Of a DNA stretch of 64,000 nt, positions 1 to 7,355 are shown one piece after another. Every line of letters begins with the position of its first letter. The stretch's first letter is position 1. A program made the position numbers and the translations under genes. This DNA is from Methanobacteriota archaeon. Lineage in GTDB: Archaea > Thermoplasmatota > Poseidoniia > Poseidoniales > Thalassarchaeaceae. Below the pieces are notes generated by a model. That model did not search any database. It was given only the letters and a program-made list of their open reading frames with translations, and was not told where the DNA came from. The DNA is taken from assembly GCA_018654845.1 (NCBI GenBank), contig JABIKU010000025.1:100437-164436 (forward strand), given 5' to 3'.

Positions 1-1
1 T

Positions 2-1060
2 GAATTTAAAAATTTAGCAGCTGAAACAGGTAAAACAAATCGAGAAGAGTTTATGAAACTAGCAAAAACTCAATTTGAAGTTGAGCAAAAAGAAGCAGAA
101 AATTCACTTATTTTGCGCAAGGAAGAAATTAACAGATTAGTTGAGCCAATTAAAAAAGAAATGGCAAATATGGCAAAATCTAATATTGACATTGAGAAAG
201 AACGGGAATCTGCTTACCAAGGAATAAAACGACAGTTGAAAGAATTGGGAGATAAAGCAGAAACACTTGGAGACAGAACCACTGCTCTATCTACTGCACT
301 AACTACATCAGGTCAGGCTCGTGGTAATTGGGGAGAAGTCAAACTCCGCCGACTCTTTGAAATTGCAGGTCTTACTGAAAATATCGATTTTACCGAACAA
401 GAAACAGTATCAAGTGGTGGAAGACCGGATTTTATTGTTCGATTACCCGACATGGGGGTTCTGCCCATTGACTCAAAGGCGGTTGGAGGGAATTTCTTAC
501 AAGCGGTCGAATTAGATCCTGGACCTGAGCAAGAGGCCAAATTGTCTAAACACGCAATTGCAGTAAAAGAGAGAATCAAAGACTTAGCAAAAAAATCATA
601 TCAGGAATCAATCGAAGGTGATTTCGACCATGTAATAATGTTCATTCCTAGTGAATCAATGGCTGCTGCAGCATTTCAGCAAGATCCAAATTTGCTTGAA
701 TTCGCTATGAAAAACAGCGTAATTGTAACCACGCCAATGACAATGTTAGGTTTATTGAGAACGATTGCATTGTATTGGCAGCAACATGCATTAGCTGAAG
801 GTGCTGGTGAAATATATGAAGTTACAAGAGAGATGTATAAGCGAATCAATACAATGATTGAACACATGTTGAAAGTTGGCTCACATATCGAAAAAGCCGT
901 TGGATCATATAACGATGCTATGCGCTCCTATGAAAGCCGAGTATTACCACAAGGACGCCGTTTAGATGACCTGAAAGTTTCCGATACCTTACAAAAAATA
1001 TTACCCAAACCGAAAGAGGTTAATGTCCTTCCAGCGAAAACATCTTCAGAAGAGGAATGA
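2..1060 (+). CDS. rmuC: RmuC family DNA recombination protein (5' partial)
   Basis: This is the C-terminal part of an RmuC-family protein, a nuclease-fold protein linked in bacteria to limiting DNA inversion and recombination. The frame is open to the first bases of the window, so the true start lies upstream; the first internal ATG is at 53. The visible part begins with a charged, probably coiled-coil region, as is usual in RmuC. The nuclease-like core follows, with the family signatures RGNWGEVKLRRLFE, GGRPDFIVRLP and PIDSKA at roughly residues 90-145 counted from position 53. The C-terminus is short and acidic (SSEEE). The next gene starts 26 bp downstream on the same strand. The family assignment is firm; the role in archaea is inferred. 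Confidence 0.9.
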   Translation, partial: EFKNLAAETGKTNREEFMKLAKTQFEVEQKEAENSLILRKEEINRLVEPIKKEMANMAKSNIDIEKERESAYQGIKRQLKELGDKAETLGDRTTALSTALTTSGQARGNWGEVKLRRLFEIAGLTENIDFTEQETVSSGGRPDFIVRLPDMGVLPIDSKAVGGNFLQAVELDPGPEQEAKLSKHAIAVKERIKDLAKKSYQESIEGDFDHVIMFIPSESMAAAAFQQDPNLLEFAMKNSVIVTTPMTMLGLLRTIALYWQQHALAEGAGEIYEVTREMYKRINTMIEHMLKVGSHIEKAVGSYNDAMRSYESRVLPQGRRLDDLKVSDTLQKILPKPKEVNVLPAKTSSEEE

Positions 1061-1085
1061 ACAAGGAATACCTCCTCCGCGAATC

Positions 1086-1667
1086 ATGGTCGACTGGGAA
1101 TCATATCAATTTCATCCAGTCGTCCATCTTCCAGATGAGTACGAAGTGCGGGACTTCACATCGGGCGACGACTCGCCCTCAAAGTACGAATATGACATCG
1201 GGCGATATGACGAACTGCGCCCGGGGATGTATTCGACCGATCTCTTTGCAGGAAGCCGGTTCCTCCACATAGGAATCGATATCGGTGCGCCTGTCGGCAC
1301 ACCATGTATGGCATTCGAAGATGGTGAAATTTCTCACTTCGGATACAATCCTGCTGACGGAGATTATGGATATGTAGTAATCACAAAACATATCATCGAC
1401 GGTTTGCCTATTTGGGCACTATATGGTCATCTCGATTCCGCTTCTGTTGCCGGGAAATTCATTGGCCAAAAAATCACTGCTGGTGAAGAAATTTGTTGGA
1501 TGGGAGATAAACACGAAAACGGGGGTTGGGAACCACACCTTCACTTCCAACTCTCATTTGAGGAACCACAAAGCCATGATATGCCAGGCGTAGTAGCTCC
1601 GGAAAATCGAGAAAAATATCTCGCAATTCACCCAGACCCTAGGCTAGTCCTCGGGCCAATTTACTGA
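1086..1667 (+). CDS. M23 family peptidase homologue (LytM/Peptidase_M23)
   Basis: Small protein of 193 residues carrying the M23 metallopeptidase fold. The zinc-site motifs are present: HIGIDIGAPVGTP (first His and Asp), GHLD and the HLHFQ motif near the C-terminus. I chose the ATG at 1086 because the longer open frame from 1023 runs back into rmuC. No signal peptide or membrane helix is visible, so the product appears cytoplasmic. M23 enzymes normally cut peptidoglycan cross-links, which this cell probably lacks, so the substrate is unknown; proteins or peptides are possible. The 3' end overlaps the convergent PGI/PMI gene by 7 bp. Confidence 0.85.
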   Translation: MVDWESYQFHPVVHLPDEYEVRDFTSGDDSPSKYEYDIGRYDELRPGMYSTDLFAGSRFLHIGIDIGAPVGTPCMAFEDGEISHFGYNPADGDYGYVVITKHIIDGLPIWALYGHLDSASVAGKFIGQKITAGEEICWMGDKHENGGWEPHLHFQLSFEEPQSHDMPGVVAPENREKYLAIHPDPRLVLGPIY

Positions 1668-2728
1668 AGCGAAGATAAATGGGCTTTCAGAGAATCTATC
1701 GAACCCATCTCTGATGGGTCGACACCTCCAATAAGGGCAAGAGCAATACTAATCCAATCTGTCAAATGCGCGGCATAAAGCAAATTTTCGAGTAAACTCT
1801 CACCTTCACAATCGATAATCCATGACGACTCGACATCGATATTCTCTAGCATCCAATCCATACGCGAGGAAACTCGCGAATGAATTCCAGAACATGATAG
1901 ATAGAGTAAAGCATGTTTTGTAGAATCTGCTGAAGCCCAAGCGACTATCTCATTATGATTCATCTCAGGCAGACTTGCATGCCGAGCAAAACTGTCTGAA
2001 TTTTCATTCAATTGATTCGCAAAACGCCGTCCAGCTGCATCCAACATTGATGGTGCGATGATTCCGATTTGTTTGTCAGCAAAAGATTCAGCGATGGCAA
2101 CAGTCATTCCGTTACCACCACTCAAATCGGCTTCGATAGAAGCAGCGCGCAACCTCGAAAACATCGCTGATAATTCATCAGGACTAGGGCGTCCCAACAA
2201 TCCAATCGCCCAACAAGCGGCGAGTTGAGAGCCGAACAAATGTCCGAAAGCAGAGCGAGGCATTTGGCCACTAGGAACGTTTAGACAAATAGAATCATCA
2301 GAATTTTCAAGAATTTCTTGTAATTCTCCACCAGAGCAGATTCCGACCACCGTTCCGCCATTTTCGAGAGCCTCTTGAACTCCGTCAAGAGTCTCTTCGG
2401 TATTTCCTGAATATGATGTTGCGATAACCAGCCAATCTGGACCCCACCACGAAGGTAAGCCATAATCACGCCAAATAATGAAAGGCATCCCACCATTTTG
2501 ATCAGTTAGGGAAGATAGGAACATACCGCCCGCGCCTGAGCCACCCATGCCGAGGAAAACCACTCCTGTCCAATCATCATCCGCTTCGACATCGACTGTT
2601 TGTGAAATCGCTTTTTCGAAATCGTCAATAAAATTACGAGTGAAACCGGCCATATCTCGGCTATCAAGTTCAGACAAAAGAGCCGCTATATCCGACTCGT
2701 TCAATCTCTTTCTAAGATTCTCACTCAT
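1661..2728 (-). CDS. Bifunctional phosphoglucose/phosphomannose isomerase
   Basis: A protein of 355 residues of the archaeal/crenarchaeal-type PGI/PMI family, which interconverts glucose-6-P and mannose-6-P with fructose-6-P. Two SIS sugar-isomerase domains are expected. The glycine-rich GMGGSGAGG is at residues 60-68, the phosphate-binding SYSGNTEET at 105-113, and the later NENSDSF and PEMNHNE stretches carry the conserved active-site Glu and His region of the family. Length is typical. The start ATG overlaps the stop of nmd3 by 4 bp (ATGA), so it is probably translated from the same transcript. The family assignment is confident; which sugar dominates in vivo cannot be read from the sequence. 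Confidence 0.9.
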   Translation of the reverse strand: MSENLRKRLNESDIAALLSELDSRDMAGFTRNFIDDFEKAISQTVDVEADDDWTGVVFLGMGGSGAGGMFLSSLTDQNGGMPFIIWRDYGLPSWWGPDWLVIATSYSGNTEETLDGVQEALENGGTVVGICSGGELQEILENSDDSICLNVPSGQMPRSAFGHLFGSQLAACWAIGLLGRPSPDELSAMFSRLRAASIEADLSGGNGMTVAIAESFADKQIGIIAPSMLDAAGRRFANQLNENSDSFARHASLPEMNHNEIVAWASADSTKHALLYLSCSGIHSRVSSRMDWMLENIDVESSWIIDCEGESLLENLLYAAHLTDWISIALALIGGVDPSEMGSIDSLKAHLSSLQ

Positions 2729-3783
2729 TTGCTATCCTCCACACTGATTCCGGGCATCGCTACCCAGTTATCTTCTATCAAAGCGATGCGCATTTTCGTC
2801 GTTTTACCGTCATCATCGTATGGTAATCCTACCGTCACCATCCGATAATCAATCGGATCCATCACCTCTGCAGCCGAACTATCTCGATTGAGAATATCTA
2901 CTGTATGCTGTTCTGCTACGGGACAAATGATTCGAGCCTTTTCCATGTCTCTCCACGATGCGCCGGTACGTTCAAAAAATTTCATACGGCGCAAAATAGG
3001 TCCGTCTTTTTGCCAAGAATCAATCATCCAATAATGATTTTTGAGTTTCATTACATCACCGATATCATAAGCGGGTTTTCTATAACTCACAGTTAGTCGA
3101 GTAATTTCAATCCCATCTTTCATTCCAACTGTAGTATTGGTTTCTTTGATGGTGCCACCAAATTGCTTCACCAATATTCTACCCCACATTCTTGCCATAG
3201 CTTTCGAACCTAGTTGAAGATCCCATCCGCCGGTAACTGGACCTTCTTTGGTGATGAAAAACATCGTATCTGCCTCCATGCCAGCCAACATTTGATCCAA
3301 GGTTGAGCGAAGTAATTTCAATTCATCTTTATCGAGTCGACGACCGGCAGAACGCAGTTGGACTATCGCCTCGAAATATGCACCATCCTTTCGAGTGCAA
3401 GGTAAGCAAATCGCATTACTAGTCTGAAGTAGAACCTCATGTGAATCTGCGAAATCAAAAGTCTCGATTTCACCGGAAACGTCGATATGAATACGATTGG
3501 TTCGCTCATCAATAATTTCAACAGCGAATCCAATGTTGAGATTTTCAGCACGGGAATCGATTTCTAATGCATCTCGAACCCGTAAATCAGCAATAGGCTC
3601 TGTCTCCATCTTTGACCATCGGCCGTGAATATCGTAAGCGCTGCATTTTGGGCAACGGTGCTGTTGAATCACTTCGGGAATTTTTGACAATATTACTCGT
3701 TTGCGGAGACATTCTTCACACATTCTGTCACTTGTAAGTGGAGGTTCTCCTCCGCAAACGATGCAAAAAGCGGCCGATGACAT
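2725..3783 (-). CDS. nmd3: NMD3 family protein (large ribosomal subunit maturation)
   Basis: Archaeal homologue of eukaryotic NMD3, the 60S export and maturation adaptor; in archaea it is thought to act in 50S assembly. The N-terminus holds the characteristic paired zinc-binding cysteines: C7/C10, C22/C25, then C44/C47 in RCPKC, and a further CLPC. A beta-rich core follows, matching the NMD3 OB-like and SH3-like region. At 352 residues it has the normal archaeal length, without the eukaryotic export signals. It overlaps the PGI/PMI start by 4 bp and lies 77 bp downstream of the ccmD-like gene in a minus-strand run of genes. Confidence 0.9.
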   Translation of the reverse strand: MSSAAFCIVCGGEPPLTSDRMCEECLRKRVILSKIPEVIQQHRCPKCSAYDIHGRWSKMETEPIADLRVRDALEIDSRAENLNIGFAVEIIDERTNRIHIDVSGEIETFDFADSHEVLLQTSNAICLPCTRKDGAYFEAIVQLRSAGRRLDKDELKLLRSTLDQMLAGMEADTMFFITKEGPVTGGWDLQLGSKAMARMWGRILVKQFGGTIKETNTTVGMKDGIEITRLTVSYRKPAYDIGDVMKLKNHYWMIDSWQKDGPILRRMKFFERTGASWRDMEKARIICPVAEQHTVDILNRDSSAAEVMDPIDYRMVTVGLPYDDDGKTTKMRIALIEDNWVAMPGISVEDSK

Positions 3784-3859
3784 GTGACTCCCCCGGCTTT
3801 TCCGCTCAACGCTTCCATTAGAAGGGTTCGCGCTGAGAAAAACAACACATCGATGCTAC

Positions 3860-3991
3860 TCATTCATCTTCTAGACGAAGAGTTGCATCGACTATTCGAT
3901 TTTCTAGATTCACAAGACGGTTGTGCAAAGTCCAGACATATCGTACCAATAATCCCCCCAAAGTCAAGTAAACTACGATATATGAGCCCAT
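3860..3991 (-). CDS. ccmD: CcmD-like single-helix membrane microprotein
   Basis: A 43-residue reading frame beginning 5 nt after the ccmC stop codon. It starts MGSYIVVYLTLGGLLVRYVW, one predicted transmembrane helix, followed by a short basic then acidic, helical tail (RLVNLENRIVDATLRLEDE). This is the size, topology and genomic position of CcmD, the small protein that in system I cytochrome c maturation helps release haem-loaded CcmE from the CcmABC complex. It is too short for most gene callers. CcmD is poorly conserved, so the evidence is layout and topology, not a sequence match. The frame from ATG to TGA is uninterrupted and fills most of the gap between ccmC and nmd3. Confidence 0.65.
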   Translation of the reverse strand: MGSYIVVYLTLGGLLVRYVWTLHNRLVNLENRIVDATLRLEDE

Positions 3992-3996
3992 TCCGT

Positions 3997-4722
3997 TCAA
4001 TGTACCACCTCGTCAAGACGTTGTTGTAATTCGACCAATTCAGCATGTAATCGATAAGATAATTCTGTTAATATTGACAAACCAATCATCAATAGGGAAA
4101 ATGATAACACTCCAATTAATAAAACTCTGCTAATTTCTGGATCGAGACCTGAATCCTCCGATTTTACGATAACAACACCTGGATGACGTTCACGGTACAG
4201 AGTAGTAGCAAGAGCTGTTATTGGCACCAAAGCAAAGCCAAATAATCCGACAGTAGAAAGAGTATCACGAGTATCTATTCCATCGGGTTGTGATCGGCGT
4301 GAGAGAACAATAAACAGCGCCACGCCGGTCAACAAAGCGTATGTATTCAGACGCAAGTCACCCCAATCCCAAGGGACACCCCATTCGGCAGCACCCCAAA
4401 TCGGGCCGGAAATTACTACTCCGAGTCCAAATAATAGACCAAGATCTGAGCCTGTCGCGACCAAGCGCCATCCCCATTCTTTACGTCGGGCATACCATGC
4501 AATCGAGCCAACGAACAAAATTGTATAAGCGACAAATGAGGTCCATGCAAAAGGTACGTGCCAGAACAAAATCCGGTAGGCTTCGGGAGCATTCCAAGCT
4601 TCAGGATCTACTCCTGGAGCGTATGTATAACTCAAAATTGCGGTAATTATTGCACCGAGCGACCCGAGTCCGGTAAACGCCCAACCGACTTGTTTGCGTG
4701 AAATCACAACGATGCCAAACAT
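3997..4722 (-). CDS. ccmC: Haem exporter / cytochrome c biogenesis protein CcmC
   Basis: Six-helix membrane protein of 241 residues in the haem-handling CcmC/CcmF/CcsA superfamily. It delivers haem to the chaperone CcmE in system I cytochrome c maturation. The tryptophan-rich haem-binding signature is clear as WGAAEWGVPWDWGDLR at about residues 112-127, and histidines flank it, for example in FWHVPFAW near residue 54. It lies 22 bp downstream of the ccmA-ccmB fusion and directly before the ccmD-like gene, so an entire CcmABCD unit is encoded here. CcmE, CcmF and CcmH are not in the window. Confidence 0.9.
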   Translation of the reverse strand: MFGIVVISRKQVGWAFTGLGSLGAIITAILSYTYAPGVDPEAWNAPEAYRILFWHVPFAWTSFVAYTILFVGSIAWYARRKEWGWRLVATGSDLGLLFGLGVVISGPIWGAAEWGVPWDWGDLRLNTYALLTGVALFIVLSRRSQPDGIDTRDTLSTVGLFGFALVPITALATTLYRERHPGVVIVKSEDSGLDPEISRVLLIGVLSFSLLMIGLSILTELSYRLHAELVELQQRLDEVVH

Positions 4723-4744
4723 CGCTTATTCAAGAAGGCTATTC

Positions 4745-6160
4745 TCAAACATCCGGCAAAAATACTGCAACTAACCAAATCAAAACACTTGTTAAACTCG
4801 CCAATAAAATCATCGTGAACGGCTCTTCCATCCCCAATCCAAATGTCATTCCATCATTGAGAATAATTGTAAGTGCGTCTGTTAATTCGATGAATGGCCA
4901 GACAAGGATAAGCAGTAAGAGAGAGGCTGCGGCGGCATTTGAGCGATGTAAATCCGCAACCAAAAGATGAACGGCAGCAGCAGCGATAGCGACGTCAATC
5001 AATGATAAACCGATAATCCAAATTGATTTGAGAACATCTTGGGAAGTCTCTGCTGGAGCGGTGTCACCGAGAATTAACCATGAAATGTATATCAATGGAA
5101 GTGGTAAGATTAGTGATGCGCCTATGAAAGATGATGAAATTCGATGCATCGGTCCAAGCAATGCAGACCACCAGCGCCCACAATCCGCTTCTGCATAGCG
5201 TTTGATCAGTGCGGGTCCAACAAGAACCGAAATGAAAGCCGGTGCGATAATTAATGCGGCGAGAAAATCATTACCTGAGACTAGTATTTCTTTCTCTCCG
5301 ACAAAAGTGTGGATGAGGAGGAGTGAAATTAACGCTGGAAGTAGGCGACTAATCGTATCGATTGGATTGCGCACTTCCATTCGAAATGCCCAACGCAAAT
5401 GACTAGCAAGGGGATTTGGTTCAATCGCAGGGCAAGGGTCTGGAAGTTCGCCTGCGAAAGCAAGGCAATCTTGAGTTTCGCTGCTCAACGTACCGTTCTC
5501 AAGAACGGAAACGATTCTGTCTGAAGCTGCAATCATCTCAGGGTCATGGGTTGCAATTAGAATTCCATGCCCCTGAGCGGCGAGGGCTCGCATCCAATTT
5601 ACCAATAATCCTCTCGCAGATTCATCGAGTCCTTCAGATGGCTCATCGAGAAGAAGCGCGCGAGAATTTGCAGACATTACCGCTGGAGATAATCCGCAAA
5701 GAACTGCTAATCGACGACGTAAACCACCGGAAAGCTGAGAGATGCGATCAACGGCGCGATGTTCTAATCCCCAAGCAGATAACATCTGGTTGAGGTCTGA
5801 AGAAGATGGAGCGCACCCGCTAATCGAGAGTGCGGTGCTCAATCGCTCTTCAATGGTTTCTTCGCCACAAATTCCATCCTTCTGCAAGGTCAATCCCATC
5901 GGTGGCAATCTTTTGCGGCGACCTTCAAAGTCACGAACAATTCGAACATCACCATTCTCATCTCGCCATGCGACCTTGCCCGAAGTCATTCTATGCATTC
6001 CGGCACAAGATTCCAGTAAAGTCGTCTTTCCACTACCATTAGGTCCGACCAGAGCGACAACCTCTCCTTCGTTCAAACTCAATTCAACATTTGACAAAAC
6101 CAATCGGTTACCTCGATAGACGTCAAGGTTGGAAGCAGAGAGCAATTTCGCCGCATCCAT
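4745..6160 (-). CDS. ccmA: CcmA-CcmB fusion, haem-exporter ABC transporter
   Basis: One 471-residue chain joins the two halves of the Ccm ABC transporter. The N-terminal ATPase has Walker A GPNGSGKT (39-46), signature LSGGLRRRL and Walker B ALLLDEPSEGLD, followed by the THD switch histidine; this half is CcmA. From about residue 245 (LRWAFRMEVRNP) the chain becomes a six-helix membrane domain resembling CcmB. In bacteria these are usually separate genes. The complex uses ATP to extract haem from CcmE in cytochrome c maturation. The ATPase half is confidently recognised; the CcmB call for the membrane half rests on its N-terminal motif, helix pattern and the adjacent ccmC. Confidence 0.85.
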   Translation of the reverse strand: MDAAKLLSASNLDVYRGNRLVLSNVELSLNEGEVVALVGPNGSGKTTLLESCAGMHRMTSGKVAWRDENGDVRIVRDFEGRRKRLPPMGLTLQKDGICGEETIEERLSTALSISGCAPSSSDLNQMLSAWGLEHRAVDRISQLSGGLRRRLAVLCGLSPAVMSANSRALLLDEPSEGLDESARGLLVNWMRALAAQGHGILIATHDPEMIAASDRIVSVLENGTLSSETQDCLAFAGELPDPCPAIEPNPLASHLRWAFRMEVRNPIDTISRLLPALISLLLIHTFVGEKEILVSGNDFLAALIIAPAFISVLVGPALIKRYAEADCGRWWSALLGPMHRISSSFIGASLILPLPLIYISWLILGDTAPAETSQDVLKSIWIIGLSLIDVAIAAAAVHLLVADLHRSNAAAASLLLLILVWPFIELTDALTIILNDGMTFGLGMEEPFTMILLASLTSVLIWLVAVFLPDV

Positions 6161-6214
6161 GCTACATCGGATACTGCATCATCGTTTGAGTCGTTCGTCA
6201 GCGCAGGGAAGCGG

Positions 6215-6241
6215 CTATGCACTAAGACCGAGCGTGCATAG
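6215..6241. repeat. Inverted repeat in the ccmAB / rhomboid divergent promoter
   Basis: Perfect 8-bp arms CTATGCAC and GTGCATAG are separated by 11 nt and end 2 nt before the GTG start of the rhomboid gene. It could be a protein-binding site or a leader hairpin that covers the translation start. Confidence 0.5.
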
Positions 6242-6243
6242 GT

Positions 6244-7296
6244 GTGGGAGAGTCGGTTGACCTTGATGTGTTATGGTCGCAATTGGAAGCGACCGACTAT
6301 GTTTGGGTAGCAATTTTCATCGGTGTAGCATCAGCACCATTCTTTTCCGCATGGAAGCAAAAAACTAGTCTAGCTTTAGCGATGATTCTTTCAACTATGC
6401 TCATAATGTTCTTGAGGTTTTTTCTCGACACCATCAATATTTTCGGATTCGAAGAAATTCATCTATTTGCAATGATACCTGCTTTAGCAACAGAACCTGA
6501 CCAATTTCATAGATTCATTACTGCCGCTTGGCTTCACTCTAATTGGCTTCATGTACTCTCAAATATCATAGTTATCGGCCTCGTAGGCGTCCCATTAGAA
6601 CAACGATTAGGTGGAAAAAGATGGCTGGCGGTTTACTTTCTCGGATTGCTCGGTGGTAACATTGCTTGGGTTGCCGCGCATCCGAATTCATTTGTTCCAG
6701 CTCTTGGCGCCAGTGGTGCCGCATTCGGCCTATTGGGAGCCTATATGGCGTGTTGGCCGAATGATGAAGTCGAGTTTCCACTTCTATTTTTTATTCGACC
6801 CTGGCCGATATGGATTATTGTTGCAGTTCGACTCGGACTTGAAATCTATCAAATGTATTCTATTGAAGCAGGAACTGCCGGCTCAACTAACATCGCTCAC
6901 TTAGCACATGTTGGTGGATTCTTCCTAGCATATGCTCTTGCTAGACCAATAGCAAAAGGAGCACCAAGTTCACTCGATTCAATTACAAAAACCGGCATGA
7001 GTTCGGGATTGGAATCCAGTGCTGAATCGATTCGTAAGCAAGCCCGAGAAAAGATGGGGAGCCTCGATAATGATCCGTGGATGGAGGCAGGAAAACCGTT
7101 GCAGGCAGAGGCTGCTCGAATTCTAGAAAGGCTAAGAGCGGAGGGGGACGAACTCGAAACTAGACAAGCTTGGTTAGAAGAGTTGGCAGAACAGACGATT
7201 TGCCCGATTTGTGAAGGTGAGATTTTTACAGAGATGAATGGTGAGATTTGCCGATTAAAATGTAGCCTTTCGAATGTACACATCAAGTGGCCATAA
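6244..7296 (+). CDS. Rhomboid family intramembrane serine protease with C-terminal zinc-ribbon-like tail
   Basis: Membrane protease that cuts transmembrane helices of client proteins. The catalytic serine is S157 in GASGAAFG and the catalytic histidine is H222 in AHVGG; the oxyanion HxxxN motif is HVLSN (103-107). Six or seven helices are visible between residues 20 and 235. A soluble tail follows, with a charged helical stretch and a terminal Cys cluster (C320, C323, C336, C340) resembling a zinc ribbon, an uncommon addition to rhomboids. The start is GTG at 6244; no ATG lies near. The next gene encodes a large membrane-anchored subtilase that also ends in a cytoplasmic Cys-rich ribbon, so a functional pairing is possible. 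Confidence 0.9.
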   Translation: MGESVDLDVLWSQLEATDYVWVAIFIGVASAPFFSAWKQKTSLALAMILSTMLIMFLRFFLDTINIFGFEEIHLFAMIPALATEPDQFHRFITAAWLHSNWLHVLSNIIVIGLVGVPLEQRLGGKRWLAVYFLGLLGGNIAWVAAHPNSFVPALGASGAAFGLLGAYMACWPNDEVEFPLLFFIRPWPIWIIVAVRLGLEIYQMYSIEAGTAGSTNIAHLAHVGGFFLAYALARPIAKGAPSSLDSITKTGMSSGLESSAESIRKQAREKMGSLDNDPWMEAGKPLQAEAARILERLRAEGDELETRQAWLEELAEQTICPICEGEIFTEMNGEICRLKCSLSNVHIKWP

Positions 7297-7355
7297 GACC
7301 GAAACAACGATATCCCCACCGGTTCAAATTATACCCGATGTGAGATTGGCTCTCT

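Noticed and set aside
1023-1085. Longer N-terminus of the M23 protein starting inside rmuC
   Set aside because: It would overlap the conserved rmuC end and adds no recognisable sequence; ATG 1086 fits the fold.
3784-4029. An 81-codon plus-strand frame in the nmd3/ccmC gap
   Set aside because: It is antisense to the CcmD-like frame and the ccmC end, with no features of a protein.
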